18,189 nucleotides of DNA from CAZMGT01 sp964565895 (GTDB lineage Bacteria; Armatimonadota; Zipacnadia; UBA1398; CAZMGT01): the NCBI GenBank assembly GCA_964565895.1, contig CAZMGT010000067.1:1-18189 (forward strand), given 5' to 3'. Positions 1-7,724 of this stretch are shown here, in pieces (within the stretch, counting starts at the first letter, position 1; the number at the start of each line of letters is the position of its first letter). The notes beneath the pieces were generated by a model. The model was not told the DNA's origin. It saw nothing but the letters and a program-made list of their open reading frames with translations, and searched no databases. The position numbers and the translations under genes were made by a program.

Positions 1-196
1 GGGCGGAGAGGTATGTGCCAAGCAGGGAGAGGCCGACGAGGACGGCACCGAGCTTGCCCTCGGCGACGAAAAAGCCGCGCGTGGTTTTGATTCTCCGGCT
101 GACCCATCCGCCGAGCAGGATCATGGCGAAGAGGTAGAGCGAGATGACGACGTAGTTGAGCGCCCCGAAGCTGGGGTGAGCGATCTCCGCGGCCAT
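1..196 (-). CDS. Sodium:solute symporter (SSS family), N-terminal fragment
   Basis: The first 65 codons of a gene that runs off the left edge of the window. The ATG at 196-194 is preceded by AGGAGG at 207-202 with a 5-nt spacer, which fixes the start. The peptide has a hydrophobic segment at about residues 14-31 (NYVVISLYLFAMILLGG), then a basic stretch (VSRRIKTTRGFFVAEG) and a second hydrophobic start (GAVLVGLSLLGTYLSA). The order 'NYVV..LYL.AM...G...SRR.KTT..FF.A......VGLSLL.TYLSA' is the usual first helix, cytoplasmic loop and second helix of SSS symporters such as SglT/PutP. Family assignment is fairly safe; the substrate (sugar, sialic acid, amino acid) cannot be told from this fragment. 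It is divergent from the ABC permease gene, so both may be sugar-uptake genes sharing one intergenic region. Confidence 0.8.
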   Translation of the reverse strand, partial: MAAEIAHPSFGALNYVVISLYLFAMILLGGWVSRRIKTTRGFFVAEGKLGAVLVGLSLLGTYLSA

Positions 197-384
197 AGGC
201 CCCTCCTTCCACGAAGACGCGAAAGCAATTCTGCGCCCCCGGCGGCAGTCCTGCATGGGGGGCAAAGGTGAGCGCCTGCGCGCGGGGAAATGATCGTTCG
301 CCCAGGTTGGGGCGAGGCTGTGCGTTGCCCTTTGCCTTGGTTTGCCAGCCACAAAACAGACGAGGGGCGAGGGACGAGCGGAGC
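197..384. other. Divergent intergenic region between symporter and ABC permease genes
   Basis: 188 bases between two divergently read transporter genes. It should hold both promoters, but I see no convincing -35/-10 pair on either strand. The only certain site is the symporter ribosome site AGGAGG (202-207, minus strand). A GCCCCC/GGGGGC inverted pair (about 237-266) could form a weak hairpin with a long loop. Confidence 0.5.
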
Positions 385-2460
385 ATGCGACCAGGCGCGA
401 AAGCAAGAGGCCGTCGGGGGGTGGGGGTGAGGTTTGCGCCGTATGTTTTTGTCTCGCCGTTTTTCCTGCTGTTTTGCGTGTTCGTCGTTTATCCGCTGTT
501 TTATTCCATTTGGCTGAGCATGCAGGATACGGCGATGCATAGCCGGGTGTTCGTGGGCCCGGAGAATTTCGTAAAGCTCATCCACGACCCGCTGTTTGGC
601 AAGGCGCTGGGGAATACGTTTTACTTCCTCGCCGGCTCGCTGCTGCTGCAGCTTCCCCTGGCCCTCGTGCTCGCTTTGGCGCTTAACTCGCCGCGCATTA
701 GGGGGACGATTTTCTTCCGCTTTGCGTTCTTTTCGCCCGTGCTTATCGCCGGGGTGTTTATCGCGATTATCTTCGGGCTAATTTTCGACCACGAATATGG
801 CTTGCTCAACCACATTTTGCGCTCGCTCGGCGTAGACACCACGCCGCTGAACTGGATACGCAACGAGAATCTCGTTATGCCGGCGATCGTCCTCGCCGGC
901 GTGTGGCGCTGGGCGGGGTTTAACATGATCTACTTCCTCGCCGGGCTGCAGGGGATTCGCCAGGAGCTTTACGAGGCGGCCGCGGTGGACGGGGCGAGCT
1001 GGTGGCAGTCGTTCCTGCATGTAACCTTGCCCGGGCTGAAGCCCGTGCTCGTGTTCGTCGTAGTTATGTCCACGATCGGCTCGATACAGCTATTTGACAT
1101 TCCCTATATCCTCCTCGGCGGGGCGGGACCGAACGACGCGGGGCTTACCGTGGTGATGTATCTTTACCGCACGGGCTTTCAGTATACGCGCCTGGGCTAT
1201 GCGGCGACGATCGGCTGGGCGATTTTCGCGATTATTTTCGCGCTGTCCATGGTGCAAATGCGCATTCTGTCGCGGGGGATCGAGGAGCCGCGGGAGGAGC
1301 GCGGGCCAGCGATAAAGCTGCCTGAGCTGCCCGAGCCGGTGCGCCTGGCGCTGCTGCTTGGCGCGGTATATGTGCTGGGCATTTTGCTTTGGGTGTTGTT
1401 TTGGCGCGTGTGGCACGCGGGCGAGCCGCGGCCGCCCTGGCCGCTGGGCTTGGCGCTTGCCGCGCAGTGGAGCGCGCGGTTTTGCGCGCTGGTTGCCTGC
1501 GTTGCCGTGGGGGTTTACGTTGTCGGGCGGTGGCTGGCGAAGCTCGCCGCGGGGCTGCCCGGGCGAGCGCGCGCTGCCCTGCGCGCGGCGCCGGTGTGGC
1601 TGGGCTATGCTGTGCTAATTTGCGCCACGGCGGCCGTGCTTATTCCCCTGGCGTGGATGGTTGTCTCGTCGCTTAAGCCGGGGAGCGAGATCTTTAGCCC
1701 GCCGCACTCGGTGATCGCCGCGCACCGCGCGGGGCGGGAATATCCCGGGGTGTTCGTCGTGCTCCACGACCTGCTCACGCCGGATGAGCCCACGCTGGAG
1801 AACTATCGCCGGCTGTTTGCCGAGCTGCCGTTTGCGCGGTTTTATGTAAACTCCGTTTTCGTGGCCAGCGCGCAAACGCTGCTGACGCTGTTTTTCTGCT
1901 CGCTCGGCGGCTATGCGTTTGCCAAGTTTGCCTTCCCTGGGCGAAGCCTGTTGTTTACCATCGTGCTCGGGTCAATGATGATCCCGTTTCATGTGCTGCT
2001 TGTCCCCCTGTTTGAGCTGATGCATCGGCTGCACTGGTTCGACACGTTCCGGGCGATTATCATTCCGTTTAGCGCAAGCGCGTTTGGCATTTTCCTAATG
2101 CGCCAGTACTCGCTGGGCATTCCCAACGACCTGCTGGACGCGGCGCGGATCGATGGGGCGTCGGAGTTTGGCATTTATTGGCGCGTAGTTTTGCCCCTCG
2201 TTAAGCCGGCGCTGGGCGCGCTGACGATCTTTGTGTTCATGGGCTCGTGGAACAATTTTCTCTGGCCGCTGATCGTCCTGCACAGCGACGAGAAATATAC
2301 CCTGCCCTTGGGGCTGGCGAATCTCGTCGGTGTCTATAGCCAGGAGTATGGGATGCTTATGGCGGGGACGCTGCTCTCTACCCTGCCTGTGATTTTGCTC
2401 TTTGTTGCCATGCAGCGCGAGTTTGTCTCCGGGATAACCCTGGGCGCGGTGAAGGAGTAG
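385..2460 (+). CDS. Fused MalF-MalG type sugar ABC transporter permease
   Basis: A 691-residue inner-membrane protein combining both permease halves of a carbohydrate ABC importer, which are normally two genes. The N-terminal half (about 1-295) is MalF/UgpA-like, with a first helix at about 20-45 and an EAA loop starting at residue 197 (EAAAVDGAS...LPGLKP). A linker (about 293-405) carries two apparent extra membrane segments near 322-342 and 366-386. The C-terminal half is MalG/UgpE-like, starting near 405 (VLIPLAWMVVSSLKP) with its EAA loop at 585 (DAARIDGAS...LPLVKP). Two EAA loops mean that one polypeptide could contact both ATPase subunits. Two extra helices would return the chain to the cytoplasm before MalG. 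ATG 385 was chosen over an in-frame GTG at 268 because residues before it look non-coding. No ATPase or solute-binding gene lies in the window. The sugar is unknown. Confidence 0.92.
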   Translation: MRPGAKARGRRGVGVRFAPYVFVSPFFLLFCVFVVYPLFYSIWLSMQDTAMHSRVFVGPENFVKLIHDPLFGKALGNTFYFLAGSLLLQLPLALVLALALNSPRIRGTIFFRFAFFSPVLIAGVFIAIIFGLIFDHEYGLLNHILRSLGVDTTPLNWIRNENLVMPAIVLAGVWRWAGFNMIYFLAGLQGIRQELYEAAAVDGASWWQSFLHVTLPGLKPVLVFVVVMSTIGSIQLFDIPYILLGGAGPNDAGLTVVMYLYRTGFQYTRLGYAATIGWAIFAIIFALSMVQMRILSRGIEEPREERGPAIKLPELPEPVRLALLLGAVYVLGILLWVLFWRVWHAGEPRPPWPLGLALAAQWSARFCALVACVAVGVYVVGRWLAKLAAGLPGRARAALRAAPVWLGYAVLICATAAVLIPLAWMVVSSLKPGSEIFSPPHSVIAAHRAGREYPGVFVVLHDLLTPDEPTLENYRRLFAELPFARFYVNSVFVASAQTLLTLFFCSLGGYAFAKFAFPGRSLLFTIVLGSMMIPFHVLLVPLFELMHRLHWFDTFRAIIIPFSASAFGIFLMRQYSLGIPNDLLDAARIDGASEFGIYWRVVLPLVKPALGALTIFVFMGSWNNFLWPLIVLHSDEKYTLPLGLANLVGVYSQEYGMLMAGTLLSTLPVILLFVAMQREFVSGITLGAVKE

Positions 2461-2513
2461 CGCCAAGGGCGGCGGAGGACGCTCAGGCGAGGTTTGCAGG
2501 GCGCTTTAAGAAC

Positions 2514-2545
2514 ACGGGGCGCGCCCGGCGGAGGGCGCGCCCCGT
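2514..2545. terminator. 13-bp perfect hairpin between convergent genes
   Basis: ACGGGGCGCGCCC (2514-2526) and GGGCGCGCCCCGT (2533-2545) form a perfect 13-bp stem with a 6-nt loop. It sits 53 nt after the permease stop and 21 nt after the NHL-lipoprotein stop (minus strand), the right place for a shared terminator. There is no strong T-run on either side, so it is not a textbook intrinsic terminator. Confidence 0.6.
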
Positions 2546-2566
2546 TGTCGCGCTAGCGAGCGACGG

Positions 2567-4552
2567 CTAGCTCGGCGTGGGGGTTGGCGTCCCTGTGCCC
2601 TCCGGGGTCGGGGTGGGTGTAGGCTGGGGGAGGGTGTCGGTATACTCCTTGTCCCAGAGGACGCGGATACGGTTATTCATGGGGTCGGCGATGTAGATGT
2701 AGCCATCGGGGCCCACGGCGATCCCCCACGGGTAGCCGAACATCGCCTGGAGGGCGGGGCCATCGAGACAGCCCGGAGTGCCCTGGCCGGCAAGCGTGCT
2801 CACCATTCCCCCGGACAGCGCGCGGATGCGCGAGTTGAGCGCATCGGAGATGACGAGCGTGCCGTCGGCGGTGAGCGCCAGGGAGACGGGCATGCTAAAC
2901 AGGGCGAGGTACGCGGGGCCGTCGGCAAAGCCGCCGGGGTACCAGTCGCGGGCAGCGGCCTGGGAGGCGCGGACGGGCAAGGGCGCGTGTGTTCCGCGCT
3001 CGCGCACGTATGGCCCGCCGCCGGGCTGGCCGGCGATGGTTATTACCTGCCCCTGGGAGATAAGGCGGATGCAACAGTTCATCGTGTCCGCGACGTAGAC
3101 GTTGCCCGCACCGTCTACGGCGATGCCTCCGGGGCCGTCGAACATGGCCTCGCCGGTGCGCCCCGCGGTGCCGTCGGCATAGCCTGCGGTTCCCGTCCCA
3201 GCGAGGGTGGATACGACATATACCGCGCGGGCGGAGACGGCGCTGCTTGCGCTCGCTTGAGGGGCGATGACTCTGATCGCATTGTTGTCGGTATCGGCGA
3301 CGTAGACGTTGCCCGAGGCGTCAACAGCAACGTCGCGGGGGTAGTTGAACGTGGCGACGTTGGCTAGGCCGTCGTCGAAGCCGGCCGAGCCGGTGCCCGC
3401 GAGGGTATAGACCACGCCGTTGGAGAGGACGCGAATGGCGTTGTTATCAGAGTCGGCGATGTAGAGGTTACCCTGGGCGTCGAGGGCCAAGCCCTCGGGA
3501 TAGCCGAACAGGGCCTCGGTAAGGGCGTCGCCGTCGGCAAAGCCATAGACGCCCGGAGAGCCGGCGATGGTCTGCACAGTGCCTCCGAACGTGCGGGGAA
3601 GCATTTCCGCGCGGACAAGCCCCGCGCCGAGCGCGGCCGTCGCCGGGCCGGGCGGCGAGATCATGCGAATGACGTAGTTTTGCACATCCGAGACGTAAAT
3701 GTTGCCCTGCGCGTCTACGGCGACGTAGGCGGGGGTGTCGAACAGGGCCTGGAACGCAGGGCCGTCGGCGAACCCGGGCTGCTCCGGCCCGCTGCCGGCG
3801 ATGGTGCTCACCCAGGGCTGGGGGCCAACGGAGGTTATCGGGGCGAGCGCCGCGTGCCCGGGGTCGGGATCGTTGGCGGGAAACGCTTTAAGCGAGCCCC
3901 CCTCGCCCGCGGCATCGGCGTGGACGATGGCCGAGTTGTCCGAGCCGGCGACAGGGGTGACGGAAAAGTAGCCGCCGCCCACGGGTTGAAAGGCAAACTC
4001 TATTCCCAAAACGACGTTTCCCTGGCTGTCGCGCGCGGTGGCCACGAACTGCTGCGAGTGGCCCACGCCGAGGGTCGCCGAGGGCGGGCTGAGGGAGACG
4101 GAGGCCACGGTGCTGGCGAGCGTAAACGTTACCGGCGGGTTGGCCCCGGGGCGAAGCTCGACAGCGACATCGGTGGCCTGGGCAAGGGGGGTGTTCGGGT
4201 CATCATTGGAATAAGCGAACACGGAGACGTAGATTAGCCCCACGGGGAGGTTTTCCACGAAAGCGGTGGTCGCCCCGCCGCCGGGCTCGCGGACGAGCTC
4301 CAGGGGAAGGTCGGGGCGGATGAGCTCCTCGCCCTGATAGAAGATGTGCACGCGGAGGAGGTCCGTGCCCGCGGGGATAAGGCGGGCGCCCGCGGGGGGC
4401 CAGTGCACGGTGATCGTTAGGCTCGCCGGGGGCTGTGAGCGCTGGCCCTGGCCGCTGCCCGCGACGGGCACGAGCGGGCCCCCGCAGCTAATAAGCGCCG
4501 CCCCAATAGCGGCGAGGCACAATACGGCGGCCACTGCCCGAAACGCGTTCAT
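2567..4552 (-). CDS. Lipoprotein with Ig-like domain, six NHL repeats and Thr-Pro tail
   Basis: 661 residues, predicted to be exported and lipid-anchored: hydrophobic signal ending in lipobox LISC (Cys23). Residues about 44-145 look like a beta-sandwich, and about 148-225 like a bacterial Ig-like (BIG) domain (SVSLSPPSATLGVGHSQQFVATA). Then six NHL units start near 248, 326, 381, 446, 502 and 583. Each runs 'V.T.AG....GF.DG.A....F..P..(I/V)AVD..GN.Y(I/V)AD..NN.IR', and together they are expected to close a six-bladed beta-propeller. The fifth unit has a ~25-residue insertion. The end is TPTPTP-rich and stops with no sorting signal. ATG 4552 lies 5 nt after the upstream lipoprotein's stop. An alternative GTG at 4561 overlaps that stop as GTGA; the ATG gives the cleaner signal peptide. 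NHL propellers bind proteins, glycans or RNA; no function can be named here. Confidence 0.9.
   Translation of the reverse strand: MNAFRAVAAVLCLAAIGAALISCGGPLVPVAGSGQGQRSQPPASLTITVHWPPAGARLIPAGTDLLRVHIFYQGEELIRPDLPLELVREPGGGATTAFVENLPVGLIYVSVFAYSNDDPNTPLAQATDVAVELRPGANPPVTFTLASTVASVSLSPPSATLGVGHSQQFVATARDSQGNVVLGIEFAFQPVGGGYFSVTPVAGSDNSAIVHADAAGEGGSLKAFPANDPDPGHAALAPITSVGPQPWVSTIAGSGPEQPGFADGPAFQALFDTPAYVAVDAQGNIYVSDVQNYVIRMISPPGPATAALGAGLVRAEMLPRTFGGTVQTIAGSPGVYGFADGDALTEALFGYPEGLALDAQGNLYIADSDNNAIRVLSNGVVYTLAGTGSAGFDDGLANVATFNYPRDVAVDASGNVYVADTDNNAIRVIAPQASASSAVSARAVYVVSTLAGTGTAGYADGTAGRTGEAMFDGPGGIAVDGAGNVYVADTMNCCIRLISQGQVITIAGQPGGGPYVRERGTHAPLPVRASQAAARDWYPGGFADGPAYLALFSMPVSLALTADGTLVISDALNSRIRALSGGMVSTLAGQGTPGCLDGPALQAMFGYPWGIAVGPDGYIYIADPMNNRIRVLWDKEYTDTLPQPTPTPTPEGTGTPTPTPS
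2640..3812 (-). repeat. Six divergent NHL-repeat coding units
   Basis: Tandem degenerate units of roughly 150-240 bp encode the six propeller blades. Recurrent DNA words, such as those for YVADTDNN and GTAGYADG, recur but units are diverged, so this is protein-level repetition rather than a recent DNA duplication. Confidence 0.8.
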
Positions 4553-4557
4553 TTCCC

Positions 4558-5586
4558 TCACCTGCCCTGAATAACGATCGGCATACTTGCGCTCGGCGTC
4601 GGCGTTGGCGTGGGGAGGGGGGTTGGGGTGGGAGTGGGCAACGGCGTGGCCGTGGGCGCCGGCCCGGGCGTTGGGGTGAGTGTTGGGGGAGAGGTAGAGA
4701 GCCGGAACGTAAACTGAGTTATTTGCATTTCATGGATGCGCGGCGTGGCCACGAAGTAGACGGAGAACTGGCGGTCGCTCTGGGGGTCGAACTCCGCGAG
4801 CAGGCGGTCGACGTTTTCTAGCTGCACGCCGCGGATCTCGGTTTGCCCCACGGGAATGGCGGGCACGTGGAGGATGCGGAACACCTCGGGCGCGCCATTT
4901 TGCAGGGCTCCTGCGCTGAGCACCTGCTCCAGGGAAAGGCCTGCGGTGTCGCTTACATAGATGTCGAGCGCGGCGCTGTCTACGCTGTTGTTGCTAATGC
5001 TTGCGTCGAGGGTAATGCTCTGCAGGGAGGCGAACTCCTGGGACACCTGTTCGTAGCCGGAGACCTGGGACAGGTCAACGCGCACCTCGCGGAAGCCCGT
5101 ATAGTCCACAAGCAAGATCGAAGAGTCGGGGTCGAGGACGGCGTTTTCGAACCCGGGGGCGGAGGAGAAGTCGATGATTACCGTTACTGTGTCGCCGGTA
5201 AACGAGGGGTCGAGGGTAATTTGGAAAAAGCCCGTCTCGGGGTCGATCTCCACGCCCTCGCCCATGATAATAACGATAGCCCCGGCGGGGATGGTGTCGC
5301 CGGGGAGAGGCGGCGTAGTGCGGATGACCACGGTAATCGTGCCCGCCTGACGGCGCGCGACGGTGGGGACGTAGACATAGCCCTGAGCCTGGCCGGGGAT
5401 TTGCGCAGTTAGCGAGGTGTCGCGGTCGAGCCCGAACGAGCCCGTGGGCTGGATGGGGATTCCCGCCGGCGTGGGGGTGGCCTGCGGAGGCTGGAACTGA
5501 GGAAGTGAAACGGCGCACCCGCCGAGCCAGGCGGCAAGGCAGAGCGCGCAGGCGACGGCAAGACAAAGGGATAGCCGAAGAAACAT
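4558..5586 (-). CDS. GYVYVP-motif lipoprotein with Thr-Pro-rich tail
   Basis: 342 residues of a probable surface or periplasmic lipoprotein: signal peptide with lipobox LGGC (Cys24), then a Pro-rich linker. The motif GYVYVP is at 69-74, followed by a beta-rich stretch resembling a carboxypeptidase-regulatory-like domain (AGAIVIIMGEGVEIDPETGFFQI, with the middle GVEIDPETG). The central region (about 145-297) is not recognised. The C-terminus (about 298-335) is a PTPTPTP run ending in SMPIVIQGR. ATG 5586 is preceded by AGGTGG 6 nt upstream; the longer in-frame extension to 5730 would bury the signal peptide and is rejected. The stop is 5 nt before the NHL-lipoprotein ATG, so the two are almost certainly co-translated and may act together at the cell surface. 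The GYVYVP motif is shared with the lipoprotein at 7725-8867. Confidence 0.88.
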   Translation of the reverse strand: MFLRLSLCLAVACALCLAAWLGGCAVSLPQFQPPQATPTPAGIPIQPTGSFGLDRDTSLTAQIPGQAQGYVYVPTVARRQAGTITVVIRTTPPLPGDTIPAGAIVIIMGEGVEIDPETGFFQITLDPSFTGDTVTVIIDFSSAPGFENAVLDPDSSILLVDYTGFREVRVDLSQVSGYEQVSQEFASLQSITLDASISNNSVDSAALDIYVSDTAGLSLEQVLSAGALQNGAPEVFRILHVPAIPVGQTEIRGVQLENVDRLLAEFDPQSDRQFSVYFVATPRIHEMQITQFTFRLSTSPPTLTPTPGPAPTATPLPTPTPTPLPTPTPTPSASMPIVIQGR

Positions 5587-5736
5587 GAACGGCCACCTCC
5601 GCCGGATGGAGTTCGTGGCGCCCCCCGAGTGCGGCATCGCCCACTCACTTCTTGCCTGTGTGGTTGGCCTCCTTTGCGCAGCGAGAAAATTTTTAAGAAA
5701 TTTTTTCAGGCTGGGTGACCCGCTGCGCACGTTGCG
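5587..5736 (-). other. Leader of the lipoprotein pair, with hairpin and A/T block
   Basis: 150 bases upstream of the 5586 gene. On the minus strand it carries an A/T block (about 5684-5707, runs of A then T, likely curved DNA), then a hairpin at 5646-5627 (GAGTGGGC / GCC-G-CACTC, 8 pairs with one bulged G and a 3-nt loop) 41 nt before the start. No clear -35/-10 pair was found, so transcription may come from here or from the dehydrogenase operon upstream. Confidence 0.35.
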
Positions 5737-6774
5737 CTATGTGGGGGAGAGCACGGCCTTGACGATCTTCCGCTGTGCAGCGAGGCGAAACGCCTCCTCC
5801 CAGCGGTCGATCGGCCCGCGGAAGCCGATGAGCGGGCCTACGCGGAGGGCGCCTGCGGCAAGGAGCTGCAGGACGGCCTCCCAAGTGCGCCAGGTGTGGC
5901 TGAACACCCCCTGCAGGCGGGCGCCCTTTTGCACAAGCGGGTCGAGGGACAGGCCCACGGGCTGTGGGCCCCAGCCGATTTTTGTTATTTGGCCCCCCGG
6001 CGCAACAGCGCGCAGGGCAAGCGCAAGCGCGCGCTCGTTTCCCGCAGCGTCGGCGACGAGCGGGACGCCGAAGCCCGCGGTAAGCTCAAGCACGGCGTCG
6101 AGCGGGTCGTCGGAGTCGGCGTCCAAGGTGAGGTCGGCGCCGAGCTCGCGGGCGATGGCCAAGCGCTGGGCATCGGCGCCCGTGCCCACGACGACGACGG
6201 GCGAGGCTCCCGCGGCCTTGGCCACCTGGAGGCAAAGCAAGCCGATTGGCCCGGGGCCGATGATCAGCAACGGCTCGCCGGGGCGGATGTCGCTGTTGAC
6301 CACGAGGGCGTTATAGGCTACGCAGGCGGGCTCGGTGAGCGCGGCGTGCTCGAAGGGCAGGCCCTCGGGGATGCGGTGCAGGCAGCGCTCGGGGACGCGC
6401 ACGAAGCGGGCGAACGCGCCGTCGGCGCCGTAGCCGAAGCCCTTGCGCGCGGGGCAGAGGTTATAGCGGCCGGTGCGGCAGGCGGGGCAAGCGCCGCAGA
6501 TCTCCGCCGCCGTCTCGCTGACCACGCGCTCGCCCTCGGCAAAGCGGCGGACCTCGGGCCCGACCTTGGCCACGACGCCGCAGAACTCGTGGCCGAGGAT
6601 AACCGGCGTGCGCACGGGGAAGCTCATTTTGTGCTCCCACATCTCGATGTCCGCGCCGCACACGCCGGCGGCCTTTGTCTCAAGGAGCACGTCGCGCGGG
6701 CCGATGGCCGGCTCGGGAACATCGCGCAGCTCAACGGCGAACGGGCGCTGGTCGAACTTTACCACGGCGCGCAT
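5737..6774 (-). CDS. Zinc-dependent MDR alcohol/sugar dehydrogenase
   Basis: 345 residues, full length for the medium-chain dehydrogenase/reductase family (sorbitol/L-threonine dehydrogenase branch), cytoplasmic. It should oxidise a secondary alcohol on a polyol or sugar with NAD(P). The catalytic zinc ligands are Cys39 and His62-Glu63 (GHEFCGVV). A structural zinc site is formed by Cys93, 96, 99 and 107 (CGACPACRTGRYNLC). Glu148 lies in the TEPACVAYNA segment. The Rossmann glycine motif GPGPIG is at 173-178. The residue after the second strand is not the usual Asp (VVVVGTGADAQR), so cofactor preference is open. ATG 6774 follows AGAGGAA. The gene lies 23 nt after the sugar isomerase stop, so the two likely form one operon that interconverts an unknown sugar or cyclitol. 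Confidence 0.93.
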   Translation of the reverse strand: MRAVVKFDQRPFAVELRDVPEPAIGPRDVLLETKAAGVCGADIEMWEHKMSFPVRTPVILGHEFCGVVAKVGPEVRRFAEGERVVSETAAEICGACPACRTGRYNLCPARKGFGYGADGAFARFVRVPERCLHRIPEGLPFEHAALTEPACVAYNALVVNSDIRPGEPLLIIGPGPIGLLCLQVAKAAGASPVVVVGTGADAQRLAIARELGADLTLDADSDDPLDAVLELTAGFGVPLVADAAGNERALALALRAVAPGGQITKIGWGPQPVGLSLDPLVQKGARLQGVFSHTWRTWEAVLQLLAAGALRVGPLIGFRGPIDRWEEAFRLAAQRKIVKAVLSPT

Positions 6775-6797
6775 CGCGCTTTTCCTCTCGTGCGGAA

Positions 6798-7634
6798 TTA
6801 GCCCCAAAACTGGGCGATTTTTCTGCGCAAGAAGGCGAGCGAGCGCTCGGTTCCCGCATCGCCCTCGGGATTGCTGTCCTCGTGGCTGATGAACCCGCTG
6901 TAGCCGATCTCGGCCAGGCAGCGGAAGATGGGGTCGAAGTCCACCGCGCCCTCGCCCACGACGGAGTGCTGGTATTGCCCGGGGAGGCGGTCGCTGGCGT
7001 GCATGTGCCACACTTTGTGCTTGACTGCGCGGAGGACAACCATGGGGTCCTCGCCGGTCATCAGTTGGTTGCCGGAGTCGAAGTTTACGCCGACCCAGCT
7101 ATGCTCCACGCGGCGGAAGATGTCGAGGTAGACAACGGCGTGAAGGGCGAAGTCCTCGGCATGCCACAAGCGGTCGCGAAAGTGGTTTTCAAAACCCAAG
7201 CGCACGCCTCGGGGCTGGGCGTACTCCGCCAAGCGAAGGAGGTATTCGCTCGCCCAGCGCACGCCCTGCTCGCGCGACACCCCCTCGTGCCGGCAGCCCG
7301 CGGTAACGCGCACGCCCGCCGCGCCGAGCACCGCGGCGAGGTCTACGAAACGCTGCATTTTCTCCAGCTCCGCCTCGCGCACGGCCGGGTCAGGGTGGGT
7401 AAAGTCCGAGGCGCAGCACAGTTGCGAGACGCCCAGCTCGTAGCGCGAGAGCAGATCGCGGATCTCCGCGGCGCGCTCCTCGGTGGGCGGGTCGATTAGG
7501 GCGTAGTAGATCTCGACGAAGCCCAGGCCGAGCTGGCGCGCGCGGCAAAACCAGTGTTCGAACGTGGGCTGGCCCTCGCTGAGCATGGAGGGCAGCCAGC
7601 GCAGCGGGGCCCAGGAGAGCTTGGGCTTGTCCAT
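6798..7634 (-). CDS. Sugar phosphate isomerase/epimerase (xylose isomerase-like TIM barrel)
   Basis: 278 residues, the usual size of AP_endonuc_2 / xylose-isomerase-like TIM barrels such as IolE, IolI and hydroxypyruvate isomerase. The metal-binding residues expected at the barrel mouth are present: Glu149 (GFENH), Asp186 (NFDSGN), His212 (HMHASD) and Glu252 (SHEDS). These divalent-metal enzymes epimerise or isomerise sugars, keto-inositols or related acids; the exact substrate is not deducible. ATG 7634 is preceded by AAGGAG with about 7 nt spacing. The dehydrogenase follows 23 nt downstream, a common pairing in catabolic operons. The ribosome site is pressed against a terminator-like hairpin just upstream (7658-7685), so expression probably depends on read-through of that element. 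Confidence 0.92.
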   Translation of the reverse strand: MDKPKLSWAPLRWLPSMLSEGQPTFEHWFCRARQLGLGFVEIYYALIDPPTEERAAEIRDLLSRYELGVSQLCCASDFTHPDPAVREAELEKMQRFVDLAAVLGAAGVRVTAGCRHEGVSREQGVRWASEYLLRLAEYAQPRGVRLGFENHFRDRLWHAEDFALHAVVYLDIFRRVEHSWVGVNFDSGNQLMTGEDPMVVLRAVKHKVWHMHASDRLPGQYQHSVVGEGAVDFDPIFRCLAEIGYSGFISHEDSNPEGDAGTERSLAFLRRKIAQFWG

Positions 7635-7640
7635 CGGGCG

Positions 7641-7685
7641 CTCCTTAAAAACGACGATGCGCCGGCGGGTCGCCCCGCCGGCGCA
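7641..7685 (-). terminator. Intrinsic terminator or attenuator between lipoprotein and isomerase genes
   Basis: Read on the minus strand, TGCGCCGGCGGG (7685-7674) pairs perfectly with CCCGCCGGCGCA (7669-7658) across a 4-nt loop, and TTTTT follows six bases later (7651-7647). This fits an intrinsic terminator for the 7725-8867 gene, 39 nt past its stop. The next gene's AAGGAG follows the T-run directly, leaving no room for a promoter. Confidence 0.75.
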
Positions 7686-7724
7686 CTGCCGTTCGCCGGC
7701 AACGTGCGCGCGACCTTCCCCGCG

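Noticed and set aside
2574..2640. Thr-Pro coding tracts as a possible CRISPR or microsatellite
   Set aside because: They lie in frame at the ends of lipoprotein genes and encode TPTPTP. There are no spacers of constant length.
5587..5736. Possible c-di-GMP or other known riboswitch before the lipoprotein pair
   Set aside because: CACAGGCAA resembles part of the c-di-GMP-I core, but the second conserved block (ACGCAAAGCC) and the third are missing.
5896..6801. 301-codon plus-strand frame antisense to the dehydrogenase
   Set aside because: The minus strand encodes a full MDR enzyme with all zinc ligands. The opposing frame has no domain and no ribosome site.
6675..7499. 274-codon plus-strand frame antisense to the isomerase
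   Set aside because: The isomerase has all four metal ligands and a clean ribosome site. The antisense frame is a shadow.
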